DNA of 64,000 nt from UBA5336 sp038522375 (GTDB lineage: Bacteria; Pseudomonadota; Alphaproteobacteria; Caulobacterales; Hyphomonadaceae), in NCBI GenBank assembly GCA_038522375.1, contig JBCBKE010000003.1, forward strand, positions 1-64,000, given 5' to 3'. Position numbers and translations under genes: made by a program. A model generated the notes under the pieces. The model was given only the letters and a program-made list of their open reading frames with translations, was not told the origin of the DNA and did no database searches. Below, piece by piece: positions 8,667 to 17,978 of the stretch (position 1 is its first letter; each line of letters begins with the position of its first letter).

Positions 8667-9592
8667 CTCCAGACGATCCGCGCGAGGACATGGTTGCGGC
8701 TTTCCAGATCGATGGAGAACCGGTCCGTGGACGGATCGTGCAGCTCGGCGCTGGCACGATCGATCCGATCCTGCGGCGGCACGACTACCCTGAACCGATT
8801 GCAAGGCTTCTCGGCGAGGCGCTTCTTCTCGCGGTTGTCGTTGGGACATCGCTGAAGTTTGATGGCAAACTGTTGGTGCAGGCTGAAGGGCCTGGCCTCG
8901 TATCCATGTTGGTGGCGGAGTACGCCTCGACAGGCGACCTGCGCGGCTACGCCCGGTTTGATCCCGACAAGTGGAAAAGCGCGGTCGATGCGGGTGCTCG
9001 GCGGTTGGAAGTCGCAGACGTCTTCGGGGATAAAGCCGTCCTGGGCATGATTATCGTCCACGATGATCCCAGCATGCGGCCCTATCAGGGTGTTGTCCCG
9101 CTCACCCAGCCGACCCTCTCGGCCTGTGCGGAGGAGTATTTTGCCCGCTCTGAGCAGGTGCCATCGAAAATTGCACTCGGTGTTGGCGAGCTGACGGTGC
9201 CGGGTTCACCGCCCGTTTGGCAGGGCGGCGGCATCGTGATCCAGCAGATCGCCGCAGATGACAGCCGCGGCGATACCGACGACGCCTGGGAGACGGCAAA
9301 GGCCCTGTTCCACACCGTCGAGGACAGTGAATTGATTGATCCGATGCTGCCGCCAGACCGGCTCCTGTACCGGCTTTTCAATGAGCCCGGCGTTCGCTTG
9401 GAGACCGCATACCGGGTCACCGATGCATGTTCGTGTAATGAGGAACGGCTGAAGCAGACCCTCAGGGGCATGCCCGACGATGCGCTGCGCGACCTTGTGG
9501 AGCCCGACGGGCGGCTGGCCATCGATTGTCAATTCTGCAACCGCCACTACGCGATCCCGATCGAGCAGGTGACCGAGCCGGCTGACGGTTAG
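8645..9592 (+). CDS. hslO: redox-regulated holdase chaperone Hsp33
   Basis: Hsp33 is a cytoplasmic chaperone switched on when oxidation releases zinc from four cysteines. The protein (315 residues from this start) has the N-terminal AAFQIDGEPVRGRIVQLG core. It also has a C-terminal zinc-binding region with paired cysteines in CSC and CQFC, the known CxC plus CxxC set. Starting at 8645 keeps the DDPREDMVAAFQ lead-in that family members usually have; an in-frame ATG at 8690 is the alternative. A repeat element begins within ten bases of the stop codon. Confidence 0.9.
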   Translation: MVPRQALTPDDPREDMVAAFQIDGEPVRGRIVQLGAGTIDPILRRHDYPEPIARLLGEALLLAVVVGTSLKFDGKLLVQAEGPGLVSMLVAEYASTGDLRGYARFDPDKWKSAVDAGARRLEVADVFGDKAVLGMIIVHDDPSMRPYQGVVPLTQPTLSACAEEYFARSEQVPSKIALGVGELTVPGSPPVWQGGGIVIQQIAADDSRGDTDDAWETAKALFHTVEDSELIDPMLPPDRLLYRLFNEPGVRLETAYRVTDACSCNEERLKQTLRGMPDDALRDLVEPDGRLAIDCQFCNRHYAIPIEQVTEPADG

Positions 9593-9598
9593 CGAGCA

Positions 9599-9704
9599 AG
9601 CGCTGGCCACCCGGCGACGCATGCCCGACGCTTTACCGCTTTGTTTTTGCGCAGGTACCCGTTCGCAAATGATTTCGTTTGATCCGAACGTGCTCTAAAG
9701 CGGC
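9599..9704 (-). repeat. intergenic repeat family R2, copy A (reverse orientation)
   Basis: Read on the minus strand this stretch aligns with 42699-42808. The best core is 9625-9665, matching 42739-42780 at about 36 of 42 positions by hand. It includes CGAACGG, TGCGCA, AAAACAAAG and AAAGCGTCGG. Similarity continues outward through GTTCGGA-x-CAAACG to a CCGCTTTA end. It begins just after the hslO stop codon and runs into the adjoining R1 element. No coding sequence is visible. Confidence 0.7.
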
Positions 9705-9800
9705 GCATTCTCAAATGGACTCAGCGCGCCGCTTCAAGTCCTTGTCTTGACGCGCTTCCGGACGGCGAACCGGTGCCCACCTCGCCGGAAAACGCCCTAG
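9694..9800 (+). repeat. intergenic repeat family R1, copy 1
   Basis: This is one of three near-identical elements of about 105 bases (others at 23205-23312 and 33689-33792). Shared blocks in order are TTCTCAAATGGA, GCGCGCCG, TCAAGTCCTTGT, GACGCGCTT, GGCGAA-x-CGGTGCCCAC and a terminal CTAG. The right-hand CTAG holds the stop codon of the arsenate reductase-like gene on the minus strand. The three copies differ by scattered substitutions and small indels, as in a dispersed family rather than recent duplication. Confidence 0.85.
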
Positions 9801-10276
9801 CGACTGTGGATTGCCTGGATAGCGTGGGCGAGGTCCGGTGCAGAACGGGTTTCGAAATCGAGATCAGCGAGCGCTTCGATGCGGGGTGCCAGCGCGTCAT
9901 AGGCGGCTTCGAAGGCGGCGCGCTGGCCCGGACCTTCGACCGCGGCTGGATCTGGCAGTCCCCAATGGGCCTGGATGGGGTGGCCGGGCCAGTAGGGGCA
10001 GCTCTCGTTCGCGGCATTGTCGCAAACGGTGATGATGGCCTGCATCTTCGGTGCACCGGGTGCGGCGAAGACATCCCAGCTTTTGGACGCGACACCGGAA
10101 ACATCGTGCCCGCGGTCTTCCAATACGGAAAGCGCCATGGGATGGGGCTGGCCCTTGGGCGTTGATCCGGCGGAATAACCCTTCAGGCCGGGCTGGGCCG
10201 AGACCAGCACTTCGCCAATGATCGAGCGCGCCGAATTTACGGTGCACAGGACCAGGATGTTGACGCGGTCAGCCAT
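9797..10276 (-). CDS. arsenate reductase / low-molecular-weight protein tyrosine phosphatase family
   Basis: A small cytoplasmic protein of 159 residues with the phosphatase P-loop C-x5-R near the start (LCTVNSARSI). This loop is shared by ArsC of the thioredoxin-coupled type and low-molecular-weight phosphatases. Later features SCPYWPGHPIQAHWGLPDPA resemble the ArsC branch. It overlaps the end of the alkaline phosphatase gene by eight bases and is probably translated from the same message. No arsR or arsB gene lies nearby, so a housekeeping phosphatase role is possible. The stop codon falls within the terminal CTAG of repeat R1. Confidence 0.75.
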   Translation of the reverse strand: MADRVNILVLCTVNSARSIIGEVLVSAQPGLKGYSAGSTPKGQPHPMALSVLEDRGHDVSGVASKSWDVFAAPGAPKMQAIITVCDNAANESCPYWPGHPIQAHWGLPDPAAVEGPGQRAAFEAAYDALAPRIEALADLDFETRSAPDLAHAIQAIHSR

Positions 10277-11885
10277 CGCCGGGGTCCGATGGGGCGACCA
10301 GGCCGGATGCGCGGCCGATCACATGAAAGATCTCGTGCTGCTCCATCACGCCCGAAACCAGGGACGCCCCTGGGCCGCTGGCAAAGATCGGCACGTCCTC
10401 GCCCGCATGGGTTTGCGAAGAGAGGGGTATCAATGCCTGCTGCAGGAAATTCTTGGCGGTCGTGTCCACGTCCGTGAGATCTTCCCGGCTGCAGTCTGGC
10501 GTGTCGGCGCCCTCTGCGGAGCGGCAGCCGCCCCCTGGACCATTGGCATAGCCCAGCGTGGTGTAGGGCTTGCCGTCGCCCGCCCGTGCCAGTGCACCGA
10601 TGCCGTAAGCGGACTTGCCAAGGATGGGGTTTCCGCGTGCGGGATAGCCGGCAATGGTGAGCGTATGGGAGTGATCGGCGGTAACGATAATCAGCGTGTC
10701 CTCGGAAGAGGTCATCTCCAGCGCAGCGGCGACGGCGAGGTCGAAGGCGTCGGTGTCTTCGAGGGCCCGGGCAGCGTTGGTGCCATGGTGGGCATGGTCG
10801 ATCCTGCCCCCTTCCACCAGCAGCATGTAGCCGCTGTCATTGCGGCTCAGCCGGGTGATGGCGGCCCGGGTCAGCTCGGCCAGGGACGGCTCGCCGAGTT
10901 TATCGTCCACGCGGTCGAATTCATACTGCATATGTGATGGTTCGAAGAGCCCAAGCACCTTGGTTTCGCTGTCGAAGTTGGTGTTTTCAAACGCGCCCTG
11001 TCCGTAGATCACCCGGTGTTCCGCTGACTTGGCTGTCCATTCCGCCGTAAGGTCGCGGCCATCGGTGCGGGCGCCTCCGCGATCCTCCACTTCGGGATCG
11101 TCTGCGTCTTCGGTGCGAAAGTGGCGGCGGCCACCGCCCATGGCGAGTTCCAGCCCATCGCCTTCCTCCCAGTCGACAAGCTGGATGGCGATGTCCTTGC
11201 AGGGGGCGGCCAATCCGGATGCGGTGTCGTCTTCCCAGTTCCGACTGGCACTTTCCGCATAGGCGGCAGCCGGCGTTGCGTGGGTGATGCGCGCCGTGGA
11301 CACGAGACCGGTCGAAAGGCCCTGGCGTTCGGCGAGGTCGAAGAGACTGTCTGTACCGGCGCCTTCACTGCTGCTGCAGTTTCCAAACTGCGCGCTCTGG
11401 GTCAGTCCCAGTGTCCGCAGGTTGGTCTTTACGCCCGACAGGATGGCGGTTGCGGTGGCGGCGCTGTCGGAGACCTGCCCGTCATGGGCGTAGGTTTTAG
11501 AGAGGGCCAGATGAGGGAGTTTATCCATGGCCAACCGGTAGCTTTCGCCATCCAGGCCCCGCTTCTGGCCAGCATAGATGCGACCTGCTGTGACGGTTGA
11601 CACGCCCATGCCATCGCCAACGAAGATAATGATGTTCCTGGCAGGGGCCACGATGCGGTTTTCCGCCCGTGCGGCGACCGATGCCGCGCCAGAGACATAG
11701 TAGCTGTCTGTCGACTGGACCGGCGTGACCGCGCTGCGGTTCAGGGCGGCTGGGCTAGGTTCAATGGCCCGTTCGAAACTGGCAGGGGCCGCCGCCGGAG
11801 CAGTGACCACGCCGGGATCCTGTCGAGTACAGGCGGCTGCTGCCATCGCCAGGGAAAATACAAAGCCGGCAAAAGTGTAACGCAT
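10269..11885 (-). CDS. phoA: alkaline phosphatase, PhoA family, probable lipoprotein
   Basis: A phosphomonoesterase of 538 residues for the periplasm or cell surface. A signal peptide runs into a lipobox-like AAAAC near residue 19, suggesting lipid anchoring. Metal-ligand and active-site signatures are IIIFVGDGMGVSTVTA, the catalytic serine in SDSAATATAILSG, LLVEGGRIDHAHHG and VTADHSHT. It is transcribed on the minus strand between the EamA transporter and the ArsC-like gene. I saw no clear Pho box upstream, so phosphate control is not shown. Confidence 0.88.
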   Translation of the reverse strand: MRYTFAGFVFSLAMAAAACTRQDPGVVTAPAAAPASFERAIEPSPAALNRSAVTPVQSTDSYYVSGAASVAARAENRIVAPARNIIIFVGDGMGVSTVTAGRIYAGQKRGLDGESYRLAMDKLPHLALSKTYAHDGQVSDSAATATAILSGVKTNLRTLGLTQSAQFGNCSSSEGAGTDSLFDLAERQGLSTGLVSTARITHATPAAAYAESASRNWEDDTASGLAAPCKDIAIQLVDWEEGDGLELAMGGGRRHFRTEDADDPEVEDRGGARTDGRDLTAEWTAKSAEHRVIYGQGAFENTNFDSETKVLGLFEPSHMQYEFDRVDDKLGEPSLAELTRAAITRLSRNDSGYMLLVEGGRIDHAHHGTNAARALEDTDAFDLAVAAALEMTSSEDTLIIVTADHSHTLTIAGYPARGNPILGKSAYGIGALARAGDGKPYTTLGYANGPGGGCRSAEGADTPDCSREDLTDVDTTAKNFLQQALIPLSSQTHAGEDVPIFASGPGASLVSGVMEQHEIFHVIGRASGLVAPSDPGDG

Positions 11886-11927
11886 GGACGTTGCTCCTCA
11901 CTCAGCGCCTTGCATATCCCAACTTTA

Positions 11928-12836
11928 TCACGGTTGCGAAACAAATTCTGGCTTCGCACGCCTGCCAGCGCGCGCGGCCAGGTAGATCCCGCACAGGATC
12001 AGGCCTGCGCCGAAGCCCTGGAACGGGGTGAGCGTTTCTTCAAAGAGTTGCCAGGATATCAACGCTGCGGTGACGGGTTGTACGAGGATCAGGACCCCCG
12101 CGGTTGCGGCCGGAGTGTGTCCGAGCCCGGTGACGATCAGGCCCTGGCCGAGGACCTGGACACAGATGGCCAGGAACAGCGGAGCGGCGAGGCCGCTTGC
12201 GGCTGCCGGCAGGTAGGGTTCGCCGGACAAGCCCACCATGGCAAACCCGACAAGGGCTTCGACAAGGGTCAGCCAGAAAATCGTCTCGATGCCCGACAAG
12301 GATTGCCGGCTCAGCTTCGAAGCCAAGAGGTAACCGCTGACCATGACCGCCGCGCCGAGGGATAGAAGATCGCCGCGGATATCGGCCCGACCGCCCGCGG
12401 CACCGCCAAGCGACAGCAGGGCAGCCCCCAGGACCGCGATCCCGAATGCAACGGCCCATGTCAGCGAAAGCCGTTCCTTGAGGATGGCCCATGCCAGGAG
12501 CCCGACGCTGATATTGCCGAGGTTCACGATGAAAGTGGCGTTGGCGACGGTGGTGAGTGCAAGCCCCCAGTGCCACAGGGCGACGTTCAGCGCGAAACAC
12601 GTGCCCGCGACCAACACATGGCGGTTCGGACGGCTGGGAAGCCTGCCGCGCACAATGAGCACCGCGGCGAACAGGAGTGGCACGGCGAATGCAAATCGCC
12701 AGAAGGCGATGGCTTGCGGTCCGAGTTCACCAAGACCGAGCCGCAGACCGATGGGGGCAAGGCCGATAAAGATGCCTCCACAGAGCACCAAGAGCGGGCC
12801 GCTGGCGCCGTGGAGGCAGCTGTGCGATGCGGTCAC
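11928..12836 (-). CDS. EamA/DMT-family permease
   Basis: An integral membrane protein of 302 residues with about ten hydrophobic segments arranged as two five-helix halves, typical of the drug/metabolite transporter superfamily. The substrate cannot be told from sequence. Its start overlaps the gluQ stop as ATGA, and the phoA gene follows after about 40 bases. It probably belongs to a minus-strand operon running gluQ-eamA-phoA-arsC. Confidence 0.8.
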   Translation of the reverse strand: MTASHSCLHGASGPLLVLCGGIFIGLAPIGLRLGLGELGPQAIAFWRFAFAVPLLFAAVLIVRGRLPSRPNRHVLVAGTCFALNVALWHWGLALTTVANATFIVNLGNISVGLLAWAILKERLSLTWAVAFGIAVLGAALLSLGGAAGGRADIRGDLLSLGAAVMVSGYLLASKLSRQSLSGIETIFWLTLVEALVGFAMVGLSGEPYLPAAASGLAAPLFLAICVQVLGQGLIVTGLGHTPAATAGVLILVQPVTAALISWQLFEETLTPFQGFGAGLILCGIYLAARAGRRAKPEFVSQP

Positions 12837-13672
12837 AGGGAGACCCCTGCCATGGCAAGCACGTCCTGGGGGGCTCGACCCTCTTGGCGCAGGGCGGCGA
12901 TCGTCTTTGACCGGTCGCGTTTTGAGAGCCGTTTTCCATCGCGTCCCAGGAGCAGGGGATGGTGGCGGTAAATCGGCGTCGGCCAGCCCATCAGGGTCTG
13001 GAGCAAGACGTGGATATGTGGCGCATCGACAAGGTCCTCTCCCCGGATGACATGGGTGATGCCCTGGACGGCATCATCGTGGCAAGCGGCGAGGTGGTAG
13101 GAAACGGGGGAATCCTTTCGCGTTAACGCAACGTCTCCGAACTGCTCCGGTTCTGCTCTGTATTCAAACAGTTTTTCGCCGTTTTGAACCATGAAGGAGA
13201 GGGGGGTGCGACGGGGGGACAGTGTGGCGAGTGCCTTGTTGACCGACAGGCGCCAGGCAAACGGGTCTCTGGTTGCCAGCCGGTGGGCCTCCTCGTCTGC
13301 CGGGAGCGGCTGGCCGTTGAATGGCGCATCGGCGTCTCCGCCGGTTTCAGCGGCAATCTCTGCCCGCGTCTTGAAACATCGGTAGGCCAGTCCCCGGGCG
13401 GCAAGCTGGTCCACCACGGCCCTGTAGGCGGCGAAGTGTTCCGATTGGCGACGCACCGGTCCGTCCCAGCGAAGGCCCAGCCAGTGAAGGTCATCGAGGA
13501 TTGCCACCTCATACTCAGGGCGGCATCGCCCGATATCGGTGTCTTCAATCCGCAACAGGGCCTCTCCACCGGCCTGATCAGCCGCCTTTCGGACGCTGAC
13601 TGCTGAAAAAACATGGCCAAGATGCAAGCCACCAGTAGGCGAAGGGGCGAAACGTGTGCGAAACGTCATCAT
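12833..13672 (-). CDS. gluQ: glutamyl-Q tRNA(Asp) synthetase
   Basis: A truncated relative of GluRS that attaches glutamate to the queuosine base of tRNA-Asp. It has the class I opening RTRFAPSPTGGLHLGHV, RIEDTDIGRC, and a KMSKS-like GKRLSKRDRSK. It ends soon after, lacking the anticodon-binding domain, as expected for GluQ (279 residues here). The ATG at 13672 is chosen because homologues begin just before RFAPSPTG; a GTG at 13693 is an alternative, and neither has a strong ribosome site. Confidence 0.85.
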   Translation of the reverse strand: MMTFRTRFAPSPTGGLHLGHVFSAVSVRKAADQAGGEALLRIEDTDIGRCRPEYEVAILDDLHWLGLRWDGPVRRQSEHFAAYRAVVDQLAARGLAYRCFKTRAEIAAETGGDADAPFNGQPLPADEEAHRLATRDPFAWRLSVNKALATLSPRRTPLSFMVQNGEKLFEYRAEPEQFGDVALTRKDSPVSYHLAACHDDAVQGITHVIRGEDLVDAPHIHVLLQTLMGWPTPIYRHHPLLLGRDGKRLSKRDRSKTIAALRQEGRAPQDVLAMAGVSL

Positions 13673-13803
13673 GACAGGATAGTTGGACACCAAACGTCGA
13701 TCGACCCTGTGGAATTTCCAAGGCTTGGGGCTGCGGCGCGTGATTTGCCTGTTGCGCCCCTTGCGTAAGCTGCTGTATCGGCCCCTGACAAGGCGTTTTT
13801 TCC

Positions 13804-14871
13804 ATGTCTGAAACTTCTATCCTCTCCGCGGTCGCCAGCTTTCTGGAACAGTCGGTCTACGATTCCGCCCCCCTCGCCGCGGTCGGGGCAGCGGCGATCG
13901 TCGGCTTGATTGGCGGGGTGGTGATGCTTGGCGTCCGACTGGCGCTGCGGCTTGTCTCCCGGGCCGGCCGGACATCCAGTGGCACGGTCAAGCGCGCGTC
14001 GACGCTGCCGGGATACAGGATCTTGATCGGCGATTTCGAAGGCCGAAGCGCTGGCAAGCTGCGGCGGGTCGTCCATGCCAGCCTTGATGAGCATCTTGAG
14101 CTGTTCAATTTCGGTGCCCTGTTCCGGGTGTTTCACGTCCAGACCCTGAAAGGGCGGCCCGACGGCGCCGTGCTGCGGGCGGCGCGGAAGCGGCTGGTGC
14201 GAACCGGTGCGGACATTATGATCTGGGGCAACAAGCGTCATGATGGTCCCGATGGTCTGCTTATCCATGGCGTGTCGCGCGGCGGTGGGCTGACGGCGGA
14301 ACAGGCCGAGCCGTTTACACTGAAACTGCCTGGCCAGTCCGACCTTTACGGCGTAGCCGAACGCAAGGTTACGGCCTACATGCTGGCAAAGGTACTTCAA
14401 CCGGCGTTGGCCCGGCCTGAATCGTTCCGCCCCGAACGGATCAGGGAAGTCGCCGATATCCTCGACGGTCTCCTCAGCGTCGACCTGGGCGTTGACGTGG
14501 GATTGCGGCGGCGATTGGAAAAGGATTTTTCGGCGATCACGTTGCACCTTGCGGAAACCCAACCGAACTGGGAGTTGATGCAGAAGGTGATCGCGCGTCG
14601 CCGCGCCACGCTGAATGAGCTGAAGCAGGATCCGAATAGCGACGACCTGATCGACGCGCGACTGGATCTGGGGCAGGCCCTGTTACGCATGTCAGAGGTT
14701 CGGTTCGACCCCGTCGCGGTACGGGAAGCGACCGTGGCGCTCTCGGCCGTGGTCGAATCGCTTCGCAGCCATCCGGTCATCCGCGAAGCCCAAAGGGCCA
14801 GCGATGGGCTCGCAAAGGCGCAATCGCTTGTCGAGACCCGTCGCCGCTTTGCTGTCAACTTCAACGCGTGA
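13804..14871 (+). CDS. unknown membrane-anchored protein
   Basis: I do not recognise this 355-residue protein. One transmembrane helix lies near residues 24-52, followed by a basic patch and a long cytoplasmic region. That region has ILIGDFEGRSAG (about 74-85), then LRAARKRLVRTGADIMIWG, and a helical C-terminal third rich in Ala, Leu and Arg that could be TPR-like. The GDFEG and GADIMIWG segments recall tetratricopeptide signalling proteins that compute a pathway component, but this is only a resemblance. It is divergent from gluQ across about 130 bases. Confidence 0.6.
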   Translation: MSETSILSAVASFLEQSVYDSAPLAAVGAAAIVGLIGGVVMLGVRLALRLVSRAGRTSSGTVKRASTLPGYRILIGDFEGRSAGKLRRVVHASLDEHLELFNFGALFRVFHVQTLKGRPDGAVLRAARKRLVRTGADIMIWGNKRHDGPDGLLIHGVSRGGGLTAEQAEPFTLKLPGQSDLYGVAERKVTAYMLAKVLQPALARPESFRPERIREVADILDGLLSVDLGVDVGLRRRLEKDFSAITLHLAETQPNWELMQKVIARRRATLNELKQDPNSDDLIDARLDLGQALLRMSEVRFDPVAVREATVALSAVVESLRSHPVIREAQRASDGLAKAQSLVETRRRFAVNFNA

Positions 14872-14894
14872 GAACCGGTGGCCCGGCCGGTGTG

Positions 14895-15551
14895 TTAAAG
14901 GGTAACGCCAGCGCCTATGGGGCATGACACCCCTGTTCCGCCCATCCCGCAATAACCGTTGGGGTTCTTGGCCAGATATTGCTGGTGGTCCGCTTCAGCG
15001 AGGAAAACCCCGTCCAGCGGCGCGATTTCGGTTGTGATGTCACTTGGCCGTCCAGCCGCGGCGAGGGCGGCGCCATAGGCCCGGCGCGATGCGGTGGCCG
15101 CCTCATACTGGTCATCGGTGGTCGTGTAGATCGCTGAGCGGTACTGGGTGCCAATATCATTACCCTGGCGCATGCCCTGGGTCGGGTCATGGTTTTCCCA
15201 GAAGATTTTCAGCAGGGCGTCGAAGCTGATCCTTGACGGGTCGAAGACAATTTCGACCACTTCGGTGTGCCCGGTCTGGCCTGAGCAGACCTCCCGGTAG
15301 GTGGGGTTCGGTGTGGTGCCACCGGCATAGCCCGCCATTGTCAGCCACACCCCTTCCGTTTCCCAGAATTTCCGTTCCGCACCCCAGAAACAGCCCATGC
15401 CGAACACGACGGTCTCAAGGTGGTCCGGCCGGTCGCCGCGCAAGGGCCGGTCGAAAACGATGTGCGATGCCGCTGTCGGAATAGGCTCGGCGCGGCCCGG
15501 CAACGCCTTTTCAGGCGAGGGGATCTCGAGAGGTTTACGGGAAAACAGCAT
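14895..15551 (-). CDS. msrA: peptide methionine-S-sulfoxide reductase
   Basis: MsrA repairs oxidised methionine in proteins using thioredoxin. The active-site GMGCFWGAERKFWE is present with its catalytic cysteine, and resolving cysteines lie in CGMGGTGVSCP at the C-terminus. The 218-residue form starting MLFSRKPLEIP and continuing EKALPGR matches the extended N-terminus common in proteobacterial MsrA. This supports the ATG at 15551 over the longer open frame to 15602. It is convergent with the unknown membrane protein gene. Confidence 0.9.
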   Translation of the reverse strand: MLFSRKPLEIPSPEKALPGRAEPIPTAASHIVFDRPLRGDRPDHLETVVFGMGCFWGAERKFWETEGVWLTMAGYAGGTTPNPTYREVCSGQTGHTEVVEIVFDPSRISFDALLKIFWENHDPTQGMRQGNDIGTQYRSAIYTTTDDQYEAATASRRAYGAALAAAGRPSDITTEIAPLDGVFLAEADHQQYLAKNPNGYCGMGGTGVSCPIGAGVTL

Positions 15552-15687
15552 GGCTCGGCTCTGCGTTACAAGGTCTGGCAGCTCTAGATATGGCGCGGGC
15601 AACGGTCCCAGACAATGGGCGCCCCGCTGCAGGTGCCGATTTGGGTTGCGGCATGGGGGGATGCGTTTGTATACCGGCGCTTGCTTT

Positions 15688-15777
15688 GGTGAGGTGGCCG
15701 AGTGGTCGAAGGCGCACGCCTGGAAAGTGTGTAGGCAGGCAACTGTCTCCAGGGTTCGAATCCCTGTCTCACCGCCA
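15688..15777 (+). tRNA. tRNA-Ser(GGA), CCA encoded
   Basis: Acceptor GGTGAGG (15688-15694) pairs with the TCTCACC run before discriminator G and encoded CCA. The anticodon stem CACGC/GTGTG holds the loop CTGGAAA with anticodon GGA, reading UCC and UCU. A long variable arm is present, as in serine tRNAs, followed by the T-loop GGTTCGAATCC. Confidence 0.95.
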
Positions 15778-15937
15778 TCGTTTTCGCATCGCGACCCGGC
15801 CCTGTCCTGGCACCGCCTTCCGGCGGCGGGAAAAGCCCAGTCGGGTACGGCATATCATGAACAGTTTTTCAGTAAGTCTTAACCGTTCCACCGGATCAGT
15901 AGTGCCATCACGTCACAACCAACTGGAGGGGTTCCCC

Positions 15938-16414
15938 ATGCTTCGCGCCGCTTTCACCGCAGCCTCTATTCTCGCCATCGCGGCGTCGCCCGCTTTCGCA
16001 ACCGGCCTTATTGCCGAACAATCGGTCTTGAAGGTGGTTGAAGTCACCAATCCCGCTGGTGAAGTGGAAACCGAACTTGTTACCGCTGACCTGGTGGCCC
16101 CCGGTGAAACCGTCCAATATGGCCTCACCTATCAGAACAGCGGCCCCGAGCCGGTGGAAGACGTGGTGCTCACCATGCCCGTTCCAGACTCGCTTCGCTA
16201 CATCGAAGACAGCGCCGCGCAGCCCGGCACCGATGTCAGCTTTTCGGTGGACGGTGGAGAGACCTTCGCGCAGCGTTCAAGCCTGACCGTTCTGGCGGAC
16301 GGCGAGATCGTGCCGGCCACCTCGAATGACATCACGCACATCCGTTGGGCGTTCAATGAGCCGATTTCCACCGGCGCGGAAGGCGCAGTGAGCTTCCAGG
16401 CCGTCCTGCGCTAG
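15938..16414 (+). CDS. exported DUF11-like protein, small
   Basis: A 158-residue exported protein. The start at 15938 follows a clear ribosome site (ctggagggg) and opens a signal peptide ending near SPAFA. The mature part is a single beta-sandwich of the DUF11/conserved-repeat type: VAPGETVQYGLTYQNSG, VLTMPVPDSLRYIEDSA, and IRWAFNEPISTGAEG near the end. Such domains build extracellular or outer-membrane structures, but their partners are rarely known. It is the first of three consecutive genes with this fold and has its own terminator with a UUCG tetraloop. Confidence 0.75.
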   Translation: MLRAAFTAASILAIAASPAFATGLIAEQSVLKVVEVTNPAGEVETELVTADLVAPGETVQYGLTYQNSGPEPVEDVVLTMPVPDSLRYIEDSAAQPGTDVSFSVDGGETFAQRSSLTVLADGEIVPATSNDITHIRWAFNEPISTGAEGAVSFQAVLR

Positions 16415-16442
16415 GGCGCTTCGGACACTTGCAAGGCAAGAG

Positions 16443-16469
16443 ACGCCGGCCTTCGGGCCGGCGTTTTTT
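16443..16469 (+). terminator. Rho-independent terminator with UUCG loop
   Basis: ACGCCGGCC (16443-16451) pairs perfectly with GGCCGGCGT (16456-16464) across a TTCG tetraloop, followed by a run of Ts. It ends the small DUF11 gene and isolates it from the next gene. Confidence 0.92.
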
Positions 16470-16616
16470 ATTGGGGGCGCCAAAGTCAACAACCAGGCGG
16501 AGAACCAGCAGGACTGCAAAAACCTGCCGGAAGTTCTGCAAAGAGATGACTTTTTAGCAAGACGTTAAAACAAATCGTTGAAGTTGCGCTGGTTTCCAAT
16601 TCAGAGGGCTGGACCA

Positions 16617-17918
16617 ATGCGAACTCTCACAACTCAAGTCTCGAGGCTGGCCCTTGCGGCTGGCATGTCTTTCATGCTGGCTGGCGCCGCCCACGCGGAA
16701 CTCACGGCGAACGGTACGGCGCCGGGCACGAAGGTCGATAACACCTTCACGCTCGATTATACCGTTGGAACGGTCACTCAGCCGACAATCGCGCCGTCTA
16801 CCGAGACCACCTTCTTCGTTGACCGGATCATCGACCTCACCTTCACCGGTGGACCCGTGAGTACGGCCACCGTCAATGCTGGCAATGTTGTGACGGCCCC
16901 GAACGCGACCGGCACAACCCACACCTACACGCTGACAAACGAAGGCAACGATCACTTCTCCTACAGTTTCGATTTCACGACCTTTGCGGGCGCGATTGCC
17001 GGTATCGATGAGAATGATGTCACGCTGACCTACCAGATCACGCGGTCGGCGGCGATCGACCTGAACAATGATGGTGATACGGCCGATGATTGCGAAGGCA
17101 CAACGGTAAACGGCACGATCTCGGCCTTCACGGACGTCGACGCTGCGCCAGCGACGGCGACGCTTTCCTTCCCAGGCGGTGTGGCGACCGCTGACATCAC
17201 CTGCCCCATCGCCCCTGACGAGGCCATCGATATAACGGTAGCGGTGGCGGTTCCGGGCGATGCGACGGACGGTCAGACCCGCACTTTTGAAGTGATCGCC
17301 GAGGTGCGTGAGCCCGAGCAATGGGTGACCCAGGGCGATACGGATACGCCAGTCAGCGTTGTTGCAACGCTTGGCGATAATGTGGCGAAAGACACCACCA
17401 ATACCGCCGATGTCGACAACGTCTTCCGGGACAATGACAACGGCCCGGCCGACATTGCCGAGGATGGCCAGTCATCCCTGGCCGATGGTGTCGAAGTCCA
17501 GTCGCCGGATTTGGTGGCCTCCAAGTACGCCTGGGTCATTGATGATGCACCAGCGTCGGATGCCGATTGTCAGCCAGGCACGCTGCCGACGAGTGACCCG
17601 GGCCTGTTCCCGGTTCCTGGGGCCTGTGTGGCCTATGTGATCGAAGTGACAAACACTTCCCAGGAATTGGGCAATGATGCGACCGGCGTGATCATCGTTG
17701 ATGACCTGCCCGATGATGTGGAGTTCCTCAGTTACGATGCCTCGACGTTCGATGGCACGCCCGCCGTCACCACCAAGAAGGGCTACGCCAACACAGGTAC
17801 CGATTGCGACGGCACCGCGGATGAAGACTGCCGGGTGCGGCTGACCGCTGGCGAAGTGGATGGCACCGCGTCGGCCGACAACGTCGCCAGGCTCTACATC
17901 TGGACGAAGCTCCGCTAG
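16617..17918 (+). CDS. exported DUF11-like protein, medium
   Basis: A 433-residue exported protein. The ATG at 16617, behind an agagggc ribosome site, opens a signal peptide cut near GAAHA. The mature part is Thr/Asp-rich with beta-strand alternation throughout. An N-terminal region (TNGTAPGTKVDNTFTLDY-type strand pattern) is followed by a C-terminal DUF11-type domain (CVAYVIEVTNTSQELG, IIVDDLPDDVEFLSYDAS). Low basic content and pairs of cysteines suggest a stable extracellular protein. The same opening motif (T..G..V.NT...) recurs at the start of the next gene, hinting that the products assemble together. Confidence 0.72.
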   Translation: MRTLTTQVSRLALAAGMSFMLAGAAHAELTANGTAPGTKVDNTFTLDYTVGTVTQPTIAPSTETTFFVDRIIDLTFTGGPVSTATVNAGNVVTAPNATGTTHTYTLTNEGNDHFSYSFDFTTFAGAIAGIDENDVTLTYQITRSAAIDLNNDGDTADDCEGTTVNGTISAFTDVDAAPATATLSFPGGVATADITCPIAPDEAIDITVAVAVPGDATDGQTRTFEVIAEVREPEQWVTQGDTDTPVSVVATLGDNVAKDTTNTADVDNVFRDNDNGPADIAEDGQSSLADGVEVQSPDLVASKYAWVIDDAPASDADCQPGTLPTSDPGLFPVPGACVAYVIEVTNTSQELGNDATGVIIVDDLPDDVEFLSYDASTFDGTPAVTTKKGYANTGTDCDGTADEDCRVRLTAGEVDGTASADNVARLYIWTKLR

Positions 17919-17978
17919 CCCCAGCCGTCATCGTCCGACTGGAAACCAGTTCGGAGTGACAAGGTAGACAACCATTAT

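Noticed and set aside
9797..10276. An arsenic resistance operon
   Set aside because: Only the ArsC-like gene is present; no arsR, arsB or acr3 gene is adjacent.
15688..15777. tRNA-Ser as an integration site for the DUF11 genes
   Set aside because: I found no second copy of the tRNA 3' end downstream and no integrase beside it, so the idea has no direct support.
15590..15937. Longer start for the first DUF11 protein
   Set aside because: It would translate through tRNA-Ser. The ATG at 15938 has a proper ribosome site and signal peptide.
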